NCBI GenBank assembly: GCA_905182995.1
Contig: CAJJDP010000011.1
Coordinates: 446,432 to 510,431 of the forward strand
DNA from: Paramecium octaurelia
Lineage: Eukaryota > Ciliophora > Oligohymenophorea > Peniculida > Parameciidae
Direction: 5' to 3'
Length of the DNA stretch: 64,000 bases
The position numbers and the translations under genes were made by a program. This document shows, one piece after another, positions 39,510 to 53,227 of this stretch (its first letter is position 1; the number at the start of each line of letters is the position of its first letter). The notes under the pieces are model-generated. The model ran no database searches and was not told the origin of the DNA. It saw only the letters and a program-made list of their open reading frames with translations.

Positions 39510-39916
39510 ATGAAAATAATCTTCATTTTATTGCAAATTGGATTATTGACCAATGTAATTTAAACTAAGTCAGTTGCAAAAATGAAAGAAGTATCATAAC
39601 TCTAATTATAATTTAGTGTTTGACATATGTTCTAGGGTACAATTAATAATGCTATCAACAATATCAGGATTGCCTATTAAAAGACATTTGTTTAGGATTG
39701 TATGTTCAGGGCAAGACTCTTTGTTTAGACGATTTCAAATATGATACTGATCAATATTTGGGAGAATGTGTTAGTACTTAATATGCAAAATTATAAAATG
39801 ATGATGCTAAACTTTTGGTCGATTGTTTATAAGAGTAATGTGATATTTTGAATAATGATGCCACACTCCAGCATCTTTCAAGCATATTGATATTGATTTA
39901 CATATTTACTTAATGA
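39510..39916 (+). CDS. Small secreted Cys-containing protein, possibly GPI-anchored
   Basis: There are 128 residues after a 20-base intron. A signal peptide (MKIIFILLQIGLLTNV) is followed by a short polar segment with seven or so Cys (CYQQYQDC, KDICLGLYV, KTLCLDDF, GECVST, LVDCLQEQCD). The C-terminus (SSILILIYIFTQ) is hydrophobic without a charged end, as in GPI-anchor signals. I do not recognise a family. It follows the hydrolase on the same strand with a 19-base gap. Confidence 0.75.
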
Positions 39917-39955
39917 ATATTGAATACAAAATATAAATTATGAAACATATATTAT

Positions 39956-41124
39956 TCAAATTTATTCTTGTTATACCTATGTTTTAGATTTATTTCTTTT
40001 TAACATGAACAACATAAGAGAAGATAGCGCACTCAATCCACTACCTCCAAGAAGCACTAAACCTATAGTTAACCCTTTGGTTCCCAATTCCGATGCACTC
40101 TAAAGTATGAGTGTCTTCTCTCCTCCAAAAATTGATATTGGGTACTAATTGTTTACGTAGAATTTATAACTTCCTTAATTTAAATTACCATTTATTATGC
40201 CATATAGAATAAATCTACTAGAATGCACTTAGGGTATGAACCAACTTTCAACTTGCTCTAATTAATTAATTAGAGTTCTTACCATTCTCTACATCCAACC
40301 ACTGCTTGAAATAATATTCATGTCTTTTGAACTGCTTCTTATACATGGGCAACAAAAGATTGGTTACATTGATTGTCAATTTTTCTGTGTTCATTATATA
40401 GAAAGTGTCTTTTGAATATCATCACAATTAACATTACCATTGAAAATGTACTTGGCTGCCAAACCACAGGGATTTGCATTATCTAAATACAGGTGGTGTC
40501 CACTGGCACTGATATTTTATCTAATCATCTGAGATTGCAAGTAAGCATTTGGACAATACTTTTCCTAATCAATATCATAACCCATTAACTAATCCTTATT
40601 GATAGACTTAACGAAACTTAAAAGTAAGAATATATAGAAACTTCAGATCATTAGAATAGAAATTGGAGAGCTCGTAATACACATAAACAGGTGTGGCCAT
40701 CAGTTCATCTACAAAGAATGTAATGTTGCAAAAGCTTTATTAATCACATGCTTCACCGTAAGGAATCCTAATTTCCACTATATTTGTTGAGACTCCAAAC
40801 AAAATTAAGCCAAACAAACCCATATAAAATGATATCAGGAACAAAGTAAACACAGCACATTTAGTAGTTGGTATTAATGAGATCGAATCTAATCTTCCTG
40901 CTAGTAATCGATCCCAGTAGGAAGATGCTTCTTCTACAACTGGATACTAGTAGGATAATTTCTTGGATGCCTTTGGTTCTCTTAAAAAATTAACAACCTT
41001 AAAATAAAAACAATCTATACATCTTCCTATCTGGACTAATCAAATTAAGAGGACTCATTAAATATATTTGCTATTGATCACTAATATAATTACATGATGT
41101 ATTATTAATTTTATTATAATCCAT
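39956..41124 (-). CDS. CDC50/TMEM30-family P4-ATPase flippase subunit
   Basis: There are two membrane helices, near residue 80 (CAVFTLFLISFYMGLFG) and near the C-terminus (GLTIGLVLLGGSGLSALSS), with a large extracytosolic loop. Family landmarks include ITFFVDELMATPVYVYYEL, LSNFYSN, NPCGLAAKYIFN and a WLDVEN-like element, with Cys that form the conserved disulfides. CDC50 proteins chaperone P4-ATPases that flip phospholipids. Introns of 25 and 29 bases are visible, and a join of about 40 bases near the 5' end is needed to reach the upstream ATG, longer than usual. The start is therefore uncertain; a closer ATG lies at 41058. Confidence 0.85.
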
Positions 41125-41878
41125 TTCTTTATAAATTAATAAATAATAAATTTCCATCCCAAATAAGACTACAAAATCTATAAAATTGAACTAAGAGATT
41201 TCTGTTTCTATAATGTAATATATATTGTGTAATCCTTTTTCTGTAAATTTAAAATATCATATCATTCAGACCGCGTCAGCCATGAATTTGAATTTTGGAA
41301 AAGATTTTATAATGTTTTTATCTTAATCATAGAGGAACTATGTAAAATTAAAACACAAAATATCATTATTACTATTTAAATTGAATAATACTAATACATA
41401 TGGCATTCTTTTTTATCAGACCTCTTTAAAGTTTGATATACAAGATAAAAATTAATTAAAAATATTGACTCTATATTAATCTTAAGCTTATTTTATTTCA
41501 AAACTTATATGATGTTTAGAGTTAAAATATCTTATCTATAAAATATGAATAAAATCAAGTTTGAGATTATTAATTGTTCTTTGATTATACCAACTATGGC
41601 TTAATAGTTCCTGTTCAACCCATTTAGTGGCTTATAATGTAATTATAAAATTGAATGCCTTAAAATTAAAGGTCTTCTTTAACCTAAAGTAAATATTAAT
41701 TCATTTATAAAATTTGATTTCATAATTTAAATTTATTAAGATATATATTAAAATAATAAGATGAAAAAAATAACAAGGAAGTAATTGTGAAGAAGAATTA
41801 CACTATAGTAGAAATAATAATGAAGTTATAATTGAATTATATTAAGATTTATAAAATTATCATTATTAAATTAAATTT
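41125..41878. other. AT-rich spacer with one weak ORF
   Basis: This divergent spacer lies between the CDC50 and cytochrome b5 genes. A plus-strand frame from about 41281 (MNLNFGKDFIMF) stays open for about 80 codons, but its composition is not clearly protein-like. The short GC-richer stretch gaccgcgtcagcc near 41270 stands out but has no assigned role. Confidence 0.4.
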
Positions 41879-43089
41879 ATGAGCAAACATCTCTAAAAAT
41901 TCTCTTCATTTTAAAGTTTTCAGAAGGAACAATAAGCTTCAAATAGGTAACATAAATTATTATAAAAGATGTAATAAGATTGCTCTATGTGTATCGCAAC
42001 TCAGTTTATGATTTGACAGATTTTGCTGATCGACATCCTGGGGGTAGGGGAGCTCTTAATATTTACAAAGGGAGAGATCTTGAGAATGTAAAATTCAATC
42101 ATATCTTTTAGGTATTCTTCAATCCTTCCATACATAAGCATAGTACAAATGCTCTACAAGTTCTAGAGTAATATAAGTGCGGTATTATAGAAATTAAGTA
42201 ACAGTCATCCATCTTCAATTCTAAATCAACCAATTTCACCACTTCTTAAATGTCCAAAAAACCATAAGCATCAAATGACACAAAAACACAACCAAACAAA
42301 AAAACACCTTTAAAGTCGTAATCTGTAAAACCTAAACCATCTCATAATGAAGACAGACTTAATTAATCAATGAATAATTTGAACCAATCAATGACCAGCA
42401 GTGTTAAATCTCATTTTTTACATATTCCAAGTCAAATGGAAATCATACAATTATAGAAATAAAAACAAAAATAATTGATCTAATCTTGGAAATAAACAGA
42501 AATTGATGAACTCAAAAGACAATAAGCTGAAGTATTGAAATTATAATAAGAAAAAAACTAAACTAAAGATGATAGGAGAGTTTAAAGTGAAATTATATCG
42601 ACATAAAAAAAATCATTTAGTCCTTATTATTAAGCCTGGTTAGATAAGAAAAAAAATTAATTAAATGAAACAAGTACTAACAATATCTTACCATCATATT
42701 TAACTTAAAGTAATAGGCAAGATGATGAAAGTACTATCTAAAATGATACTTAAAATTATGAATAAAAATTAACTTAATCTGTAATAGTTTAAAAATAACA
42801 AAAAAAAGTAAATCCTTATTATGAAGAGTGGAAACGAAGGCAGGCTTAGAAAGAACATCAAAATATTTAGGAGCAACTGCAATAATCTATAATTATGGAG
42901 GAAAATGAATCATAGCTTTCAGGTTAACCATCCTCAGTCAATAATAGTTTTTAAAGATCATTTTCACTTATTAGTCAAAGGACCATAGTATAAGAAGATC
43001 CCCATTTATATGTGCCTGTTTTTTCTCCAAAATTTATCTCCCCTTTGAAAGCCAAGTTTTACCACCCAATATCAAAACTAAATGTATGA
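41879..43089 (+). CDS. Cytochrome b5-like heme-binding domain protein with PYYxxW repeats
   Basis: Introns of 32 and 27 bases leave 383 residues. Residues 25-95 form a cytochrome b5-type domain: YDLTDFADRHPGG gives the first heme His, and HSTNALQVLEQYKCG gives the second once the 27-base GT...AG stretch near 42112 is spliced. The rest is Gln/Ser/Lys-rich and largely disordered, with two copies of a short motif about 70 residues apart, SPYYQAWLDKK and NPYYEEWKRRQ. No membrane anchor is seen. The domain could carry electrons or bind steroid/heme. The repeats look like a docking motif and are unusual for b5 proteins. Confidence 0.8.
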
Positions 43090-43151
43090 ATTAATATTAT
43101 ATTAAATTTTTGTTAACAAATTAAAATAAATTTTATCAAAATAATAATCTA

Positions 43152-44367
43152 ATGAATAATCCGATTTTTAATGCTGCCAAAGTAGCTTTATCCAAATAGT
43201 TGAAAATTGCTGACCCTACTGAAATGTATAAGCACTTCTTAAAATTTCCATCTTTGTGCTCAAACGAAATGTTGAAGAAGGAAACTCATTAAGAAATATT
43301 TAATAAAATAATATTTTTAGGAGGATTCCACGAAAGAAGAAATTGTGGAATCACCATAAAAGAAATGGTTGCTAATTGCTTAAGATAATATCGAAATCTT
43401 GAACCTGAGTTAGATATTCCACATTTAGTTTAACTATTCCTAACACTAAGCAATGTTCTACTATACGATGATAAGTTAATTCGCAATATTCTGAATCAAT
43501 TGAAGAATAAATAAGATCAAATTCAAATTAAGCAATTGTAGTCAATTTCTCATTGTCTATATAAATTAGGAATAAAAGATTAATTTTGGCCAGATCTTAT
43601 GCATAAAAATGTCATTATCTACACATAAGTTTTTGGGATCTAAGATTTAGTATAGCATATTCACATTGTTAGTAATCAAGTCTTATTGAATGAATTTTAA
43701 GAGGAGAAACTATATCAATTATTAGAACTATTGCAATATAAGTTTGTGAGTTAGAAAAAACATATTTATTTATCGAAATTTCAATTTTAGTATACACAAC
43801 TAATGTTTAATTTATACCCAGAACTCATTAAGCAGAAGTATAATAATCCTTACTGTGATAAGGACAATAAATATAGCATCTTCTTTGATCACTTTTGCAA
43901 AGACTATTAAGTCTGTAGGATGTTATTAGATAGAAAGGATAATAACATGACGATAGATTATTTCGAGAATGACAATTTCCCTAATTTAATTAGAACCAAA
44001 GATGATGTTATTGAAAAAAGGATCTCTTCTTTCGAATTGAATATTGAACAACTTTTGAAGAAATTGAATTTAAATTATAAACATCAGTAGAAACTATCCA
44101 TTTATGAAATCGACTTTTGTGTTGAAGACAAATTTTTAATAAATTGCAATGGGCCAACTCATTTTATATAGAATTTAGATAAGGAAGTCATAAGAAAATC
44201 TCCAAATTGTTTAATGTAGCAAAGGTAAAAGATAATACTTAACAAAAAGACATCTGAAACAATTAGATAATTATCAAATAATAGACTTAGATTTTCATAT
44301 TTGGGACAAATACGATACATAAGATAAATACACCAAAGAGTTCAAAAAATTGTTAAATTTAATGTGA
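43152..44367 (+). CDS. RAP-domain protein, probable mitochondrial RNA-processing factor
   Basis: There are 396 residues after one 25-base intron near 44226. Most of the chain is helical repeats without clear registration (octotricopeptide-like). The C-terminal 60 residues match the RAP domain: SIYEIDFCVEDKF, then NCNGPTHF, and after the intron NYQIIDLDFHIWDKY, LLNLM at the end. RAP proteins act in mitochondrial or plastid RNA stability and translation (FASTK family in animals). The N-terminus is plausible as a targeting sequence but not strong. It is convergent with the next gene, with only 13 bases between stops. Confidence 0.8.
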
Positions 44368-44380
44368 ATAATCGTATTAT

Positions 44381-45105
44381 TCAATTTAAAATCTTAGATT
44401 ATATTTCTACAAGTTTTTCCTTTGCTTCTCTCAACTGCAATTTCAGTTCTTAGACTGTAAATCTATTTGTAGATGTAGAGACAATCTCTTTTTCTAGTCT
44501 TTAAATTTCCTAATATAAATACTAATATTGAAGTTTGTAATCTATCTTAATTGACAATCACAATACCCTCATTTTTACCAACACTTTTACTTCTATTATC
44601 CTATCTAAAGGTGAGACTCCTTTTAGGCAGATGAGTTTAATGAATTTCCTCTTTATAAAGACCTGAATCGATTTATTATTAGATTTATCTTTAATTATAG
44701 ATACAAGCCTTGAAATTGCAACACTTAATGTCAAATATCTAGGCTTCAACCATCTTAATAAAATGAGGATTCAAAAAGAATCTAAATTAATTGATTGAAT
44801 TTGGTATACCTTTCGGTGAGAGTCTTGATATCCAGTTTTGAAAATTAGATGTCATTTGATTCTTATGTCAATAAAAACTAACCTTAATGGTCTCTATTGC
44901 AATTTTATTTATTTTGTTTCTAGAAGTTCCCCTTGATCTTGTTTTCTCTATATAATTAGGCAACACATTGATCAAATAGTTCCTTTAAATTCTTGGGTGC
45001 TTGGCTTTCCATCAAAGGAGTTCTAATGTTTTTGATTTCTATTGTTAAATGTGGAGCCAATTGGGATTACTTTTGAGTGATAGGTAAAATCGGTTATCGA
45101 GACAT
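44381..45105 (-). CDS. Coiled-coil protein or 3' part of a larger gene; internal exons unresolved
   Basis: The first exon reads MSRQPILPITQKQ and ESQAPKNLKELFDQC, and the last exons read YLYQEIQRLEKE and LREAKEKLVEIQSKILN before TGA. Two 21-base introns are likely (near 44861 and 44549), but they leave a frame mismatch of two bases, so at least one more intron or a different exon choice exists in the middle. No TGA occurs in any frame between this ATG and the coil of the upstream gene, so it may be the 3' half of the gene starting at 45758. A resemblance to axonemal dynein light chain p28 was considered and is too weak. Confidence 0.45.
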
Positions 45106-45758
45106 GGTAGTAAATTCTATATAAATATAATAAAAAAACATTCTTTATTTAAACGAGAGGATAATCTTTGTGTTTCCAATTTATGAGTTTAAGTTTATGT
45201 TTGAGTATTGGTGTTTGTTTCAGTTTTCAAATTGCTTTGAAGTTATTACTTTTTTTATTATTTTAGAATCTCAATAAGACGTGCATTTGTTTCTTTTACT
45301 TCAAATAATTGGGTTTGTAATTGCTTGCTAATTTATATTGATAAATACTTTGACCTACAATTGTAAGGAAGTCCGTAATTGTGACTAGTATTAGCATTCA
45401 CTTTTATAAAATTTCAATTCTTTGCTAATCACTTCTTCCTTTAATGAATTACAAAATATACATATGTATCAATGGGTGATTAAGTACTTTCTAATAAATC
45501 AAGTGTATAATTAATTAACTCGTAAATCTTCAGAGATTCTATCTTTTCTTCCTTAACTATAGTTGCTAATTTTAAACAAAAGTCAGTGTATGTTAACATA
45601 ATTAAATTTATATTTCTTAAAATACTAATCTCATTTATGACCAAATTGAGTGCTTGCAATACGAGGACCTTATTTTAATCTAGCCTAAGCAGTAACTGGT
45701 AACTTGAAAGGTTTGTCACTATCTTTAATTATTCTTTCAAATATTCTATTGACTCCAT
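45012..45758 (-). CDS. Coiled-coil protein, 3' end unresolved
   Basis: The gene begins MESIEYLKEQLKIV 34 bases after the stop of the mitochondrial HTH gene. Helical sequence continues (LQALNLVINEISILRNINL) and, after introns of 23 and 31 bases, forms a coil (QLQTQLFEVKETNARLIEI) with a Thr/Gln/Asn repeat tail. Without a further intron, translation would run through an AT-rich stretch and past the next ATG to the TGA at 45012. A 38-base GT...AG stretch would instead join it in frame to MSRQPIL of the entry at 44381-45105. One fused gene of about 1.4 kb is therefore plausible. Confidence 0.45.
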
Positions 45759-45791
45759 GTCTTGAACGTGTTTTATGCATGATCCAGGATT

Positions 45792-47089
45792 TCAAATAAT
45801 AACTTAAATAGTTTGATATTCATACCCTTTATTTCCTTCTCCTTAGAATTTCTCTGTTACAATATCGTATTTCTTAGATTTCTTTTCCTCAAACAATTTC
45901 TTTATCCTTTCTTATTCTTTCTCTGATAACTTGGCAATATCAACATTCCTATCAGGAGTCTTGAAACTATCATAAAATATATATTAATTAATTACTTAGT
46001 CTACAAATATCCTGACTCTGCTTTTTTCATTTGCTATAAATCAACACCGTAATCAACAGCTCCAAATTATTTCTCAAAATATAATTCAATTGCAATCAAA
46101 TCTCTTACATACTCAAAAGGGAGATGAGGGAAGACTTCATCAAAAAAGTATCGTTTTTAATATATGATAGCCTTTACCCTATATGGCATTATTCCATATT
46201 TAATTGATAAATCTCTAACTGTCCAACCCTCATTAAATAATCCAAACAATTCAAATTTTGCTCTGAATGATAATTTTGGAGCAGTAGCTCTTCTACGTCT
46301 TCTTTTAGAAAAATTACTCTTATTTAATAACCATCTTTAATTGTCTTTTATTTTCCTAGAAATTAGCTCTTTTGCTCTAATTGATCTTTTTGCCCTTCGA
46401 TTTCTGAATGCAACTCTTATCTTTCTTCTTTATGGCATCTTCCTAGCAACTTTCTTATTTTCAGGATTTTAATAAATAAAACTATATATGTTTTCCTTTT
46501 GTTGTCTTTCATATACATTTTCATCTAAGTCACCATAAAAATTTAATTTGTTTTTATATTTAGAATCTCGAGGATCAAAGTCTTTATGACTATATTTAAT
46601 TGCTAGAAGATTTTTATCAAAAAGTGAGTAATCCTAATAGTCTCTATTCTCCTTCAGAAATGTATCCCAGTCTTTTTTCAATACATCAGACCTTATAAGA
46701 TCTTTACTTCTTTTCAATTACTCTTCTGGACTCAAACTTTAATAATATTAAGCAAAACTAATCATATTTTCAATCTAACATACCTATAGTTAAGAATATT
46801 CATATATTAAGCAATCACAGCTTTTTCACTTGGAGACCCTTTATACTCTTACTTTTCTTCTTCTTAATCCTTCTTAAATAAATTAAGCACGGATTCCTCG
46901 CCTAAATTATTATAGTAATAGCCTACTTTATAAATTATCTGCCAAAGACTTATAAGTGTTTTTAAGCTCATTAACAAACTGCTCTTATTATTTTGTTAGC
47001 ACTCTTTATTTTGCTTTTGCTGTTGAACTTGAGAAATTTATTCGATGAATAAAGGGATTTCTCAAATGAAATAAACCAAATTTAATCAT
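45792..47089 (-). CDS. Probable mitochondrial protein with helix-turn-helix segment
   Basis: Three introns (25, 26 and 29 bases) leave 405 residues. The N-terminus (MIKFGLFHLRNPFIHRINF) is a strong amphipathic, basic targeting sequence. The centre is very Arg/Lys-rich (RNRRAKRSIRAK, KRRRRATAPKL) and is followed by a helix-turn-helix-like element (FGLFNEGWTVRDLSIKYGI, MPYRVKAIIYQKR). The C-terminus is a Lys/Glu helix. The pattern suits a mitochondrial ribosomal or RNA/DNA-binding protein. I cannot name a family with certainty. The start is the first ATG before the targeting peptide. Confidence 0.7.
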
Positions 47090-47611
47090 TAAATAATTTA
47101 AATTCACTTTTCTCAACTCATAAGCATTAATTTTTATATTTCAATGAACTTTGTAAACCTCTAAAATCATAAATTTGTATTGAAAAATTTATTTGAATCT
47201 TTTCAATATAGTTATTTTAAATCTCTCTATAAAGTTAAATTAAATAAATAAATTCAAATTTGTAGTGAATTCAGAGCTTAATCTATTTCAGAATCTTCTT
47301 TAACCTTTATATTTTACTTCAAATTCAATAAAAATGAATGAAGAATCACATTAAATGATTATATTTGCTAATCAAAATTAAAACTAAATAATTGTATTCA
47401 TAAATTTCAAAAATTATTGCATATATTCAAAATTTCAATAATTATCTTATTATCAACTGTTGTGAATTATTAAATGTTAAGTACAAAAAATCAAATTCAT
47501 AGAAAAACTGTATCAAATGCGAAAAGCAATGAAACCCATAAAAAAAGTTGTAACTAATATTAATTAAGACAATCTAATATTCAAATAGCATAATAATTAT
47601 CATGTTTGTAA
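47090..47611. other. AT-rich spacer, no gene seen
   Basis: This is a divergent spacer between the mitochondrial HTH gene and a coiled-coil gene. No open frame with protein-like content was found. Confidence 0.5.
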
Positions 47612-48862
47612 ATGCTAAAAATATTAGTATCAGGATCTTCTAAATCACTCAATAAGAACACTTTAAAGACAAGAATACGCACAGAAGGGAATGAAAAGCA
47701 ATTTAAAGTTCATACTTCTGCATCTCCAACAAAAGATAAAGATTAAGAATAATCGGCATCTCCTCCCTAAAGAAATACTAATTCTTAAGTTGATGTGATC
47801 ACAAACTTGCTAAATTCAAATATGACTCATACGGAATACAAACGAATATCTAGAGATTAAAGAAATCAAAGCGCGGATTTTCAACAGTTGTTAGTATAAT
47901 AACAAAAAAAATAGGAAAATCGACTCCTGAAAAATAATGTCAAGAAGAAGTTCAATTCTTATGGCAATCTAAATGATCAAGTTTATTTTTCTTAAAGAGG
48001 AGGATTGACTGAATGTTAATCAGCAGATCAACTTGTATAAAATAACCCTTAGTAGAAACTGATGAATTCGAAAGGCTCATACTCAATGAAGCACTTCCCA
48101 TCTCCCATGAACATTTATTCACAGTAAATCACATTGTAGGAATTTAAAAACAAATTAAGCAATTTAAGTAAGGATATAAAATAGAACAAAAATCAAGTTG
48201 AAGAAGAACTGTAGAAAACTCTAAAAAAGAAGTAACGTCTTTATGATTAATACGATCAAGATGATAGTCAAAAACAATTCAGATAAGAAATTTCTTAAAG
48301 AAGCAAATCAGTTGATTCCTCTTCATCTAGATCTCGATTGGAGAATTCAAAATATTCTAAGGATTTTTAGAATTAGCATAAAGTGAATCATCAGCAAAAC
48401 AACGTTTAGGGAGATTTTATAATAAAAACTTAGAGTTATCTAAATTAGAAAAAATTGGAAAGCAAAATTGATTAACTGGTATTTCAAGTGTAGATACTTA
48501 AGAAAAAGTCTGAGGAATTAGAACAATAGAATAGATTTCTATTTGATAATTTAACAAAATTTTAGAAGGAATCAGATTGCAATGTGGATGTATTTAGATA
48601 TCATTAAATTTAATAGGAACGTAACTTACTTATGAATAAATTGGATTAAATGATAGGAATGTAAAAGAGATAAGAAGAGAATCTTAATTTTTTTAAATAG
48701 ATATTTGCTAAAGGTTATGATTAATCTCGAAGAATAAAGACTGAATAATAATAGTAATAAAAAGATGAGGATAATTAAAAAATAAATTAAAAAACAGAGA
48801 TATTGTCAAAGCAAAGACCATTTGTCAAGTCAGCTTATCAAGGACTTGATTTTAATGTCTGA
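47612..48862 (+). CDS. Coiled-coil protein, unrecognised
   Basis: An intronless gene of 416 residues, beginning MLKILVSGSSKSLNK. The first 150 residues are Ser/Thr/Asn-rich with basic patches (KNNVKKKFNSYG) and look disordered. From about residue 170 on, heptad-like coil segments (LSNLSKDIKQNKNQVEEEL; LESKIDQLVFQVQILKKK; NLLMNKLDQMIGMQK) alternate with Ser-rich linkers. The tail ends RPFVKSAYQGLDFNV. No known domain is seen. Length and layout fit cytoskeletal scaffold proteins, but this is inference. Confidence 0.75.
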
Positions 48863-49073
48863 TTTCAATGTAAGGAAGAGTGACGGAGTTTTTGATTTAT
48901 ATTTTTAATTAAACATAAATGAATTTCTTTTAGGTATGTCTGGACTATTGAAAGTTGTTTTGATTTGTTAAAACATACACATGGTTTGATTACCATTATA
49001 TAATAACAATAAAGTAAATGATCATTAGTTTGAGTGAATAAATAAAAAATTAATTATTTTAACAACCTAGAAA

Positions 49074-51368
<2,295 letters not shown>

Positions 51369-51454
51369 TCCTTAATTAATTTTGATATCACTTTTATATA
51401 TTATGTTTATATATTAAGATTCACAATATTAATATTAAAAATTTGAAAATAAAT

Positions 51455-52488
51455 ATGTCATAATACGATAATCCCAATAATTGTTTAGATGGGTTTATTG
51501 AATAACTCAATAAATGCAAACCGTTGACAGAGATGGATGTCAAATGGCTTTGCGAAAAGGCTAAGGAAATCTTGTAAGATGAGAGCAATGTTCAACCAGT
51601 TAGAGCCCCAGTTACTATTTGCGGTGATGTTCATGGATAATATCATGATTTAATGGAATTATTTAAAATTGGAGGTAAAATTTAAGAAATAATTATAAAG
51701 GTAATGTGCCTGATACAAATTATCTTTTCTTGGGGGATTACGTTGATCGTGGCTATTACAGTGTAGAAACTGTATCACTTCTGTTGGCTTTGAAGGTCAG
51801 ATATAAAGTAAGAATAACTTAAACTCCAATTAGGATAGAATAACTATTTTAAGGGGCAATCATGAATCCAGATAAATCACCTAAGTCTATGGGTTCTATG
51901 AAGAATGCGTAAGAAAGTACGGCAATGCTAATCCATGGAAGTATTTCACTGATTTATTTGATTATCTCCCAATCACTGCGGTAGTTGAGAACTCAGTAAA
52001 GTTTTGATTATTACAAAAGATCTTTGGTTTACATGGAGGATTATCTCCTGATGTTACTACTCTCGACGAAATAAGGAGGTTGGATAGAATACAGGAAGTG
52101 CCTCATGAAGGTCCTTTATGTGATTTATTATGGAGTGATCCTGATGGTAAATAACAATCATACTATCTAAGATCGAAATGGATTCAATACTTCGCCTAGG
52201 GGAGCTGGGTTTACTTTTGGAGCAGATATTTCTGAAAAATACAATCATACTAATGGATTAACTATGATTGCCAGAGCACATCAATTAGTTATGGAAGGAT
52301 TTTAAGAAACCCATGATAAAAATTGCGTTACTTTATTCTCTGCTCCAAATTATTGTTATAGATGCGGGAATTAGGCTGCCATCTTAGAGGTGGATGAACA
52401 TATGAATCAAAATTATTTGTAATTTGATCCTGCTCCAAGAAGAGGAGAACCCCATTTGACCAAAAAAACACCAGATTATTTTTTATGA
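51455..52488 (+). CDS. PPP2C: Protein phosphatase 2A catalytic subunit
   Basis: Four introns (26 bases at 51675-51700, then 26, 24 and 25) leave 310 residues, against 309 in animals. Metal and catalytic motifs are intact: [29 protein letters not shown], the second-half HGGLSPD, and the C-terminal PDYFL whose terminal Leu is carboxymethylated and Tyr is phosphorylated in other eukaryotes. This Ser/Thr phosphatase works as a heterotrimer with A and B subunits in the cytosol and nucleus. The gene also demonstrates the genetic code: TAA encodes Gln in GQY and TAG encodes Gln in NQAAIL, where Gln is conserved. The start MSQYDNP precedes the usual N-terminus. Confidence 0.98.
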
Positions 52489-52537
52489 AATTATCGATTT
52501 TGGTTGTTTCAATTTAACATTAATTAATTAACTATTT

Positions 52538-52971
52538 ATGAGTAAAACTATTAGATCTAAGAATATTGCACCTAACACCGAGTTCTGTAATGAAATTGCC
52601 AATAATTAAAAATTGCTTAAAGCCAAACAAAAAACACTTTCTAAATTGAAAGCAGAGTTGGGAAACATGAATATGATCATGCCAATGGCTAATCAAAGAA
52701 TAGTACAAAAAAAGATCGAAAGTATTCAATATCTAGATAGTTCATATTAGATTTGAAGACACAACTAGAAAAATAACAGGAGAATAAATTAGGTCTAACT
52801 CAATATGGAAATCTAACGAATTAGAATTTCTAAAAGTAATCACCCTTAGTAAGATTGGAAAATATATAATAAATGAGAATCAAAAGTGGAAATCGAACAA
52901 CAAGCGAAGGAGATGCAGTAAACGTTAAACAACTATTAAAAAATTAAAATTTTTTAATCTCTAAATATTGA
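52538..52971 (+). CDS. Small coiled-coil protein, unrecognised
   Basis: There are 134 residues after a 29-base intron. It begins MSKTIRSKNIAPNTE and has one coil (NQKLLKAKQKTLSKLKAEL) plus a second after the intron (NLKTQLEKQQENK). The C-terminal half is Gln/Asn/Ser-rich. No domain is recognised. It starts 50 bases after the PP2A stop. Confidence 0.65.
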
Positions 52972-53227
52972 TATAAAACTAAGAAATATTATATTTATTG
53001 ATAACTGCTTTAATTTTATTACACATTTCTTCTTTTTTATTATAAAATTAAGTTGGTTAACTAATAATTTCTTATTTAATGCTTACAAAAACCTTAAAAA
53101 TTTAATATTATCTAAATCCTTTTTTCAGATGTAAGTAAAATTATCATGTTCATAATTTTATTGGATAAAATTTAGTTACTTTAAAGAGTATCTAAATATT
53201 AAGAAATAAATTAATTAAAAAACAATT

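Noticed and set aside
44381-45105. Axonemal dynein light intermediate chain p28
   Set aside because: A faint likeness around ELFDQC and a Tyr/Leu stretch was tested, but the conserved core of p28 is absent in any splice choice tried.
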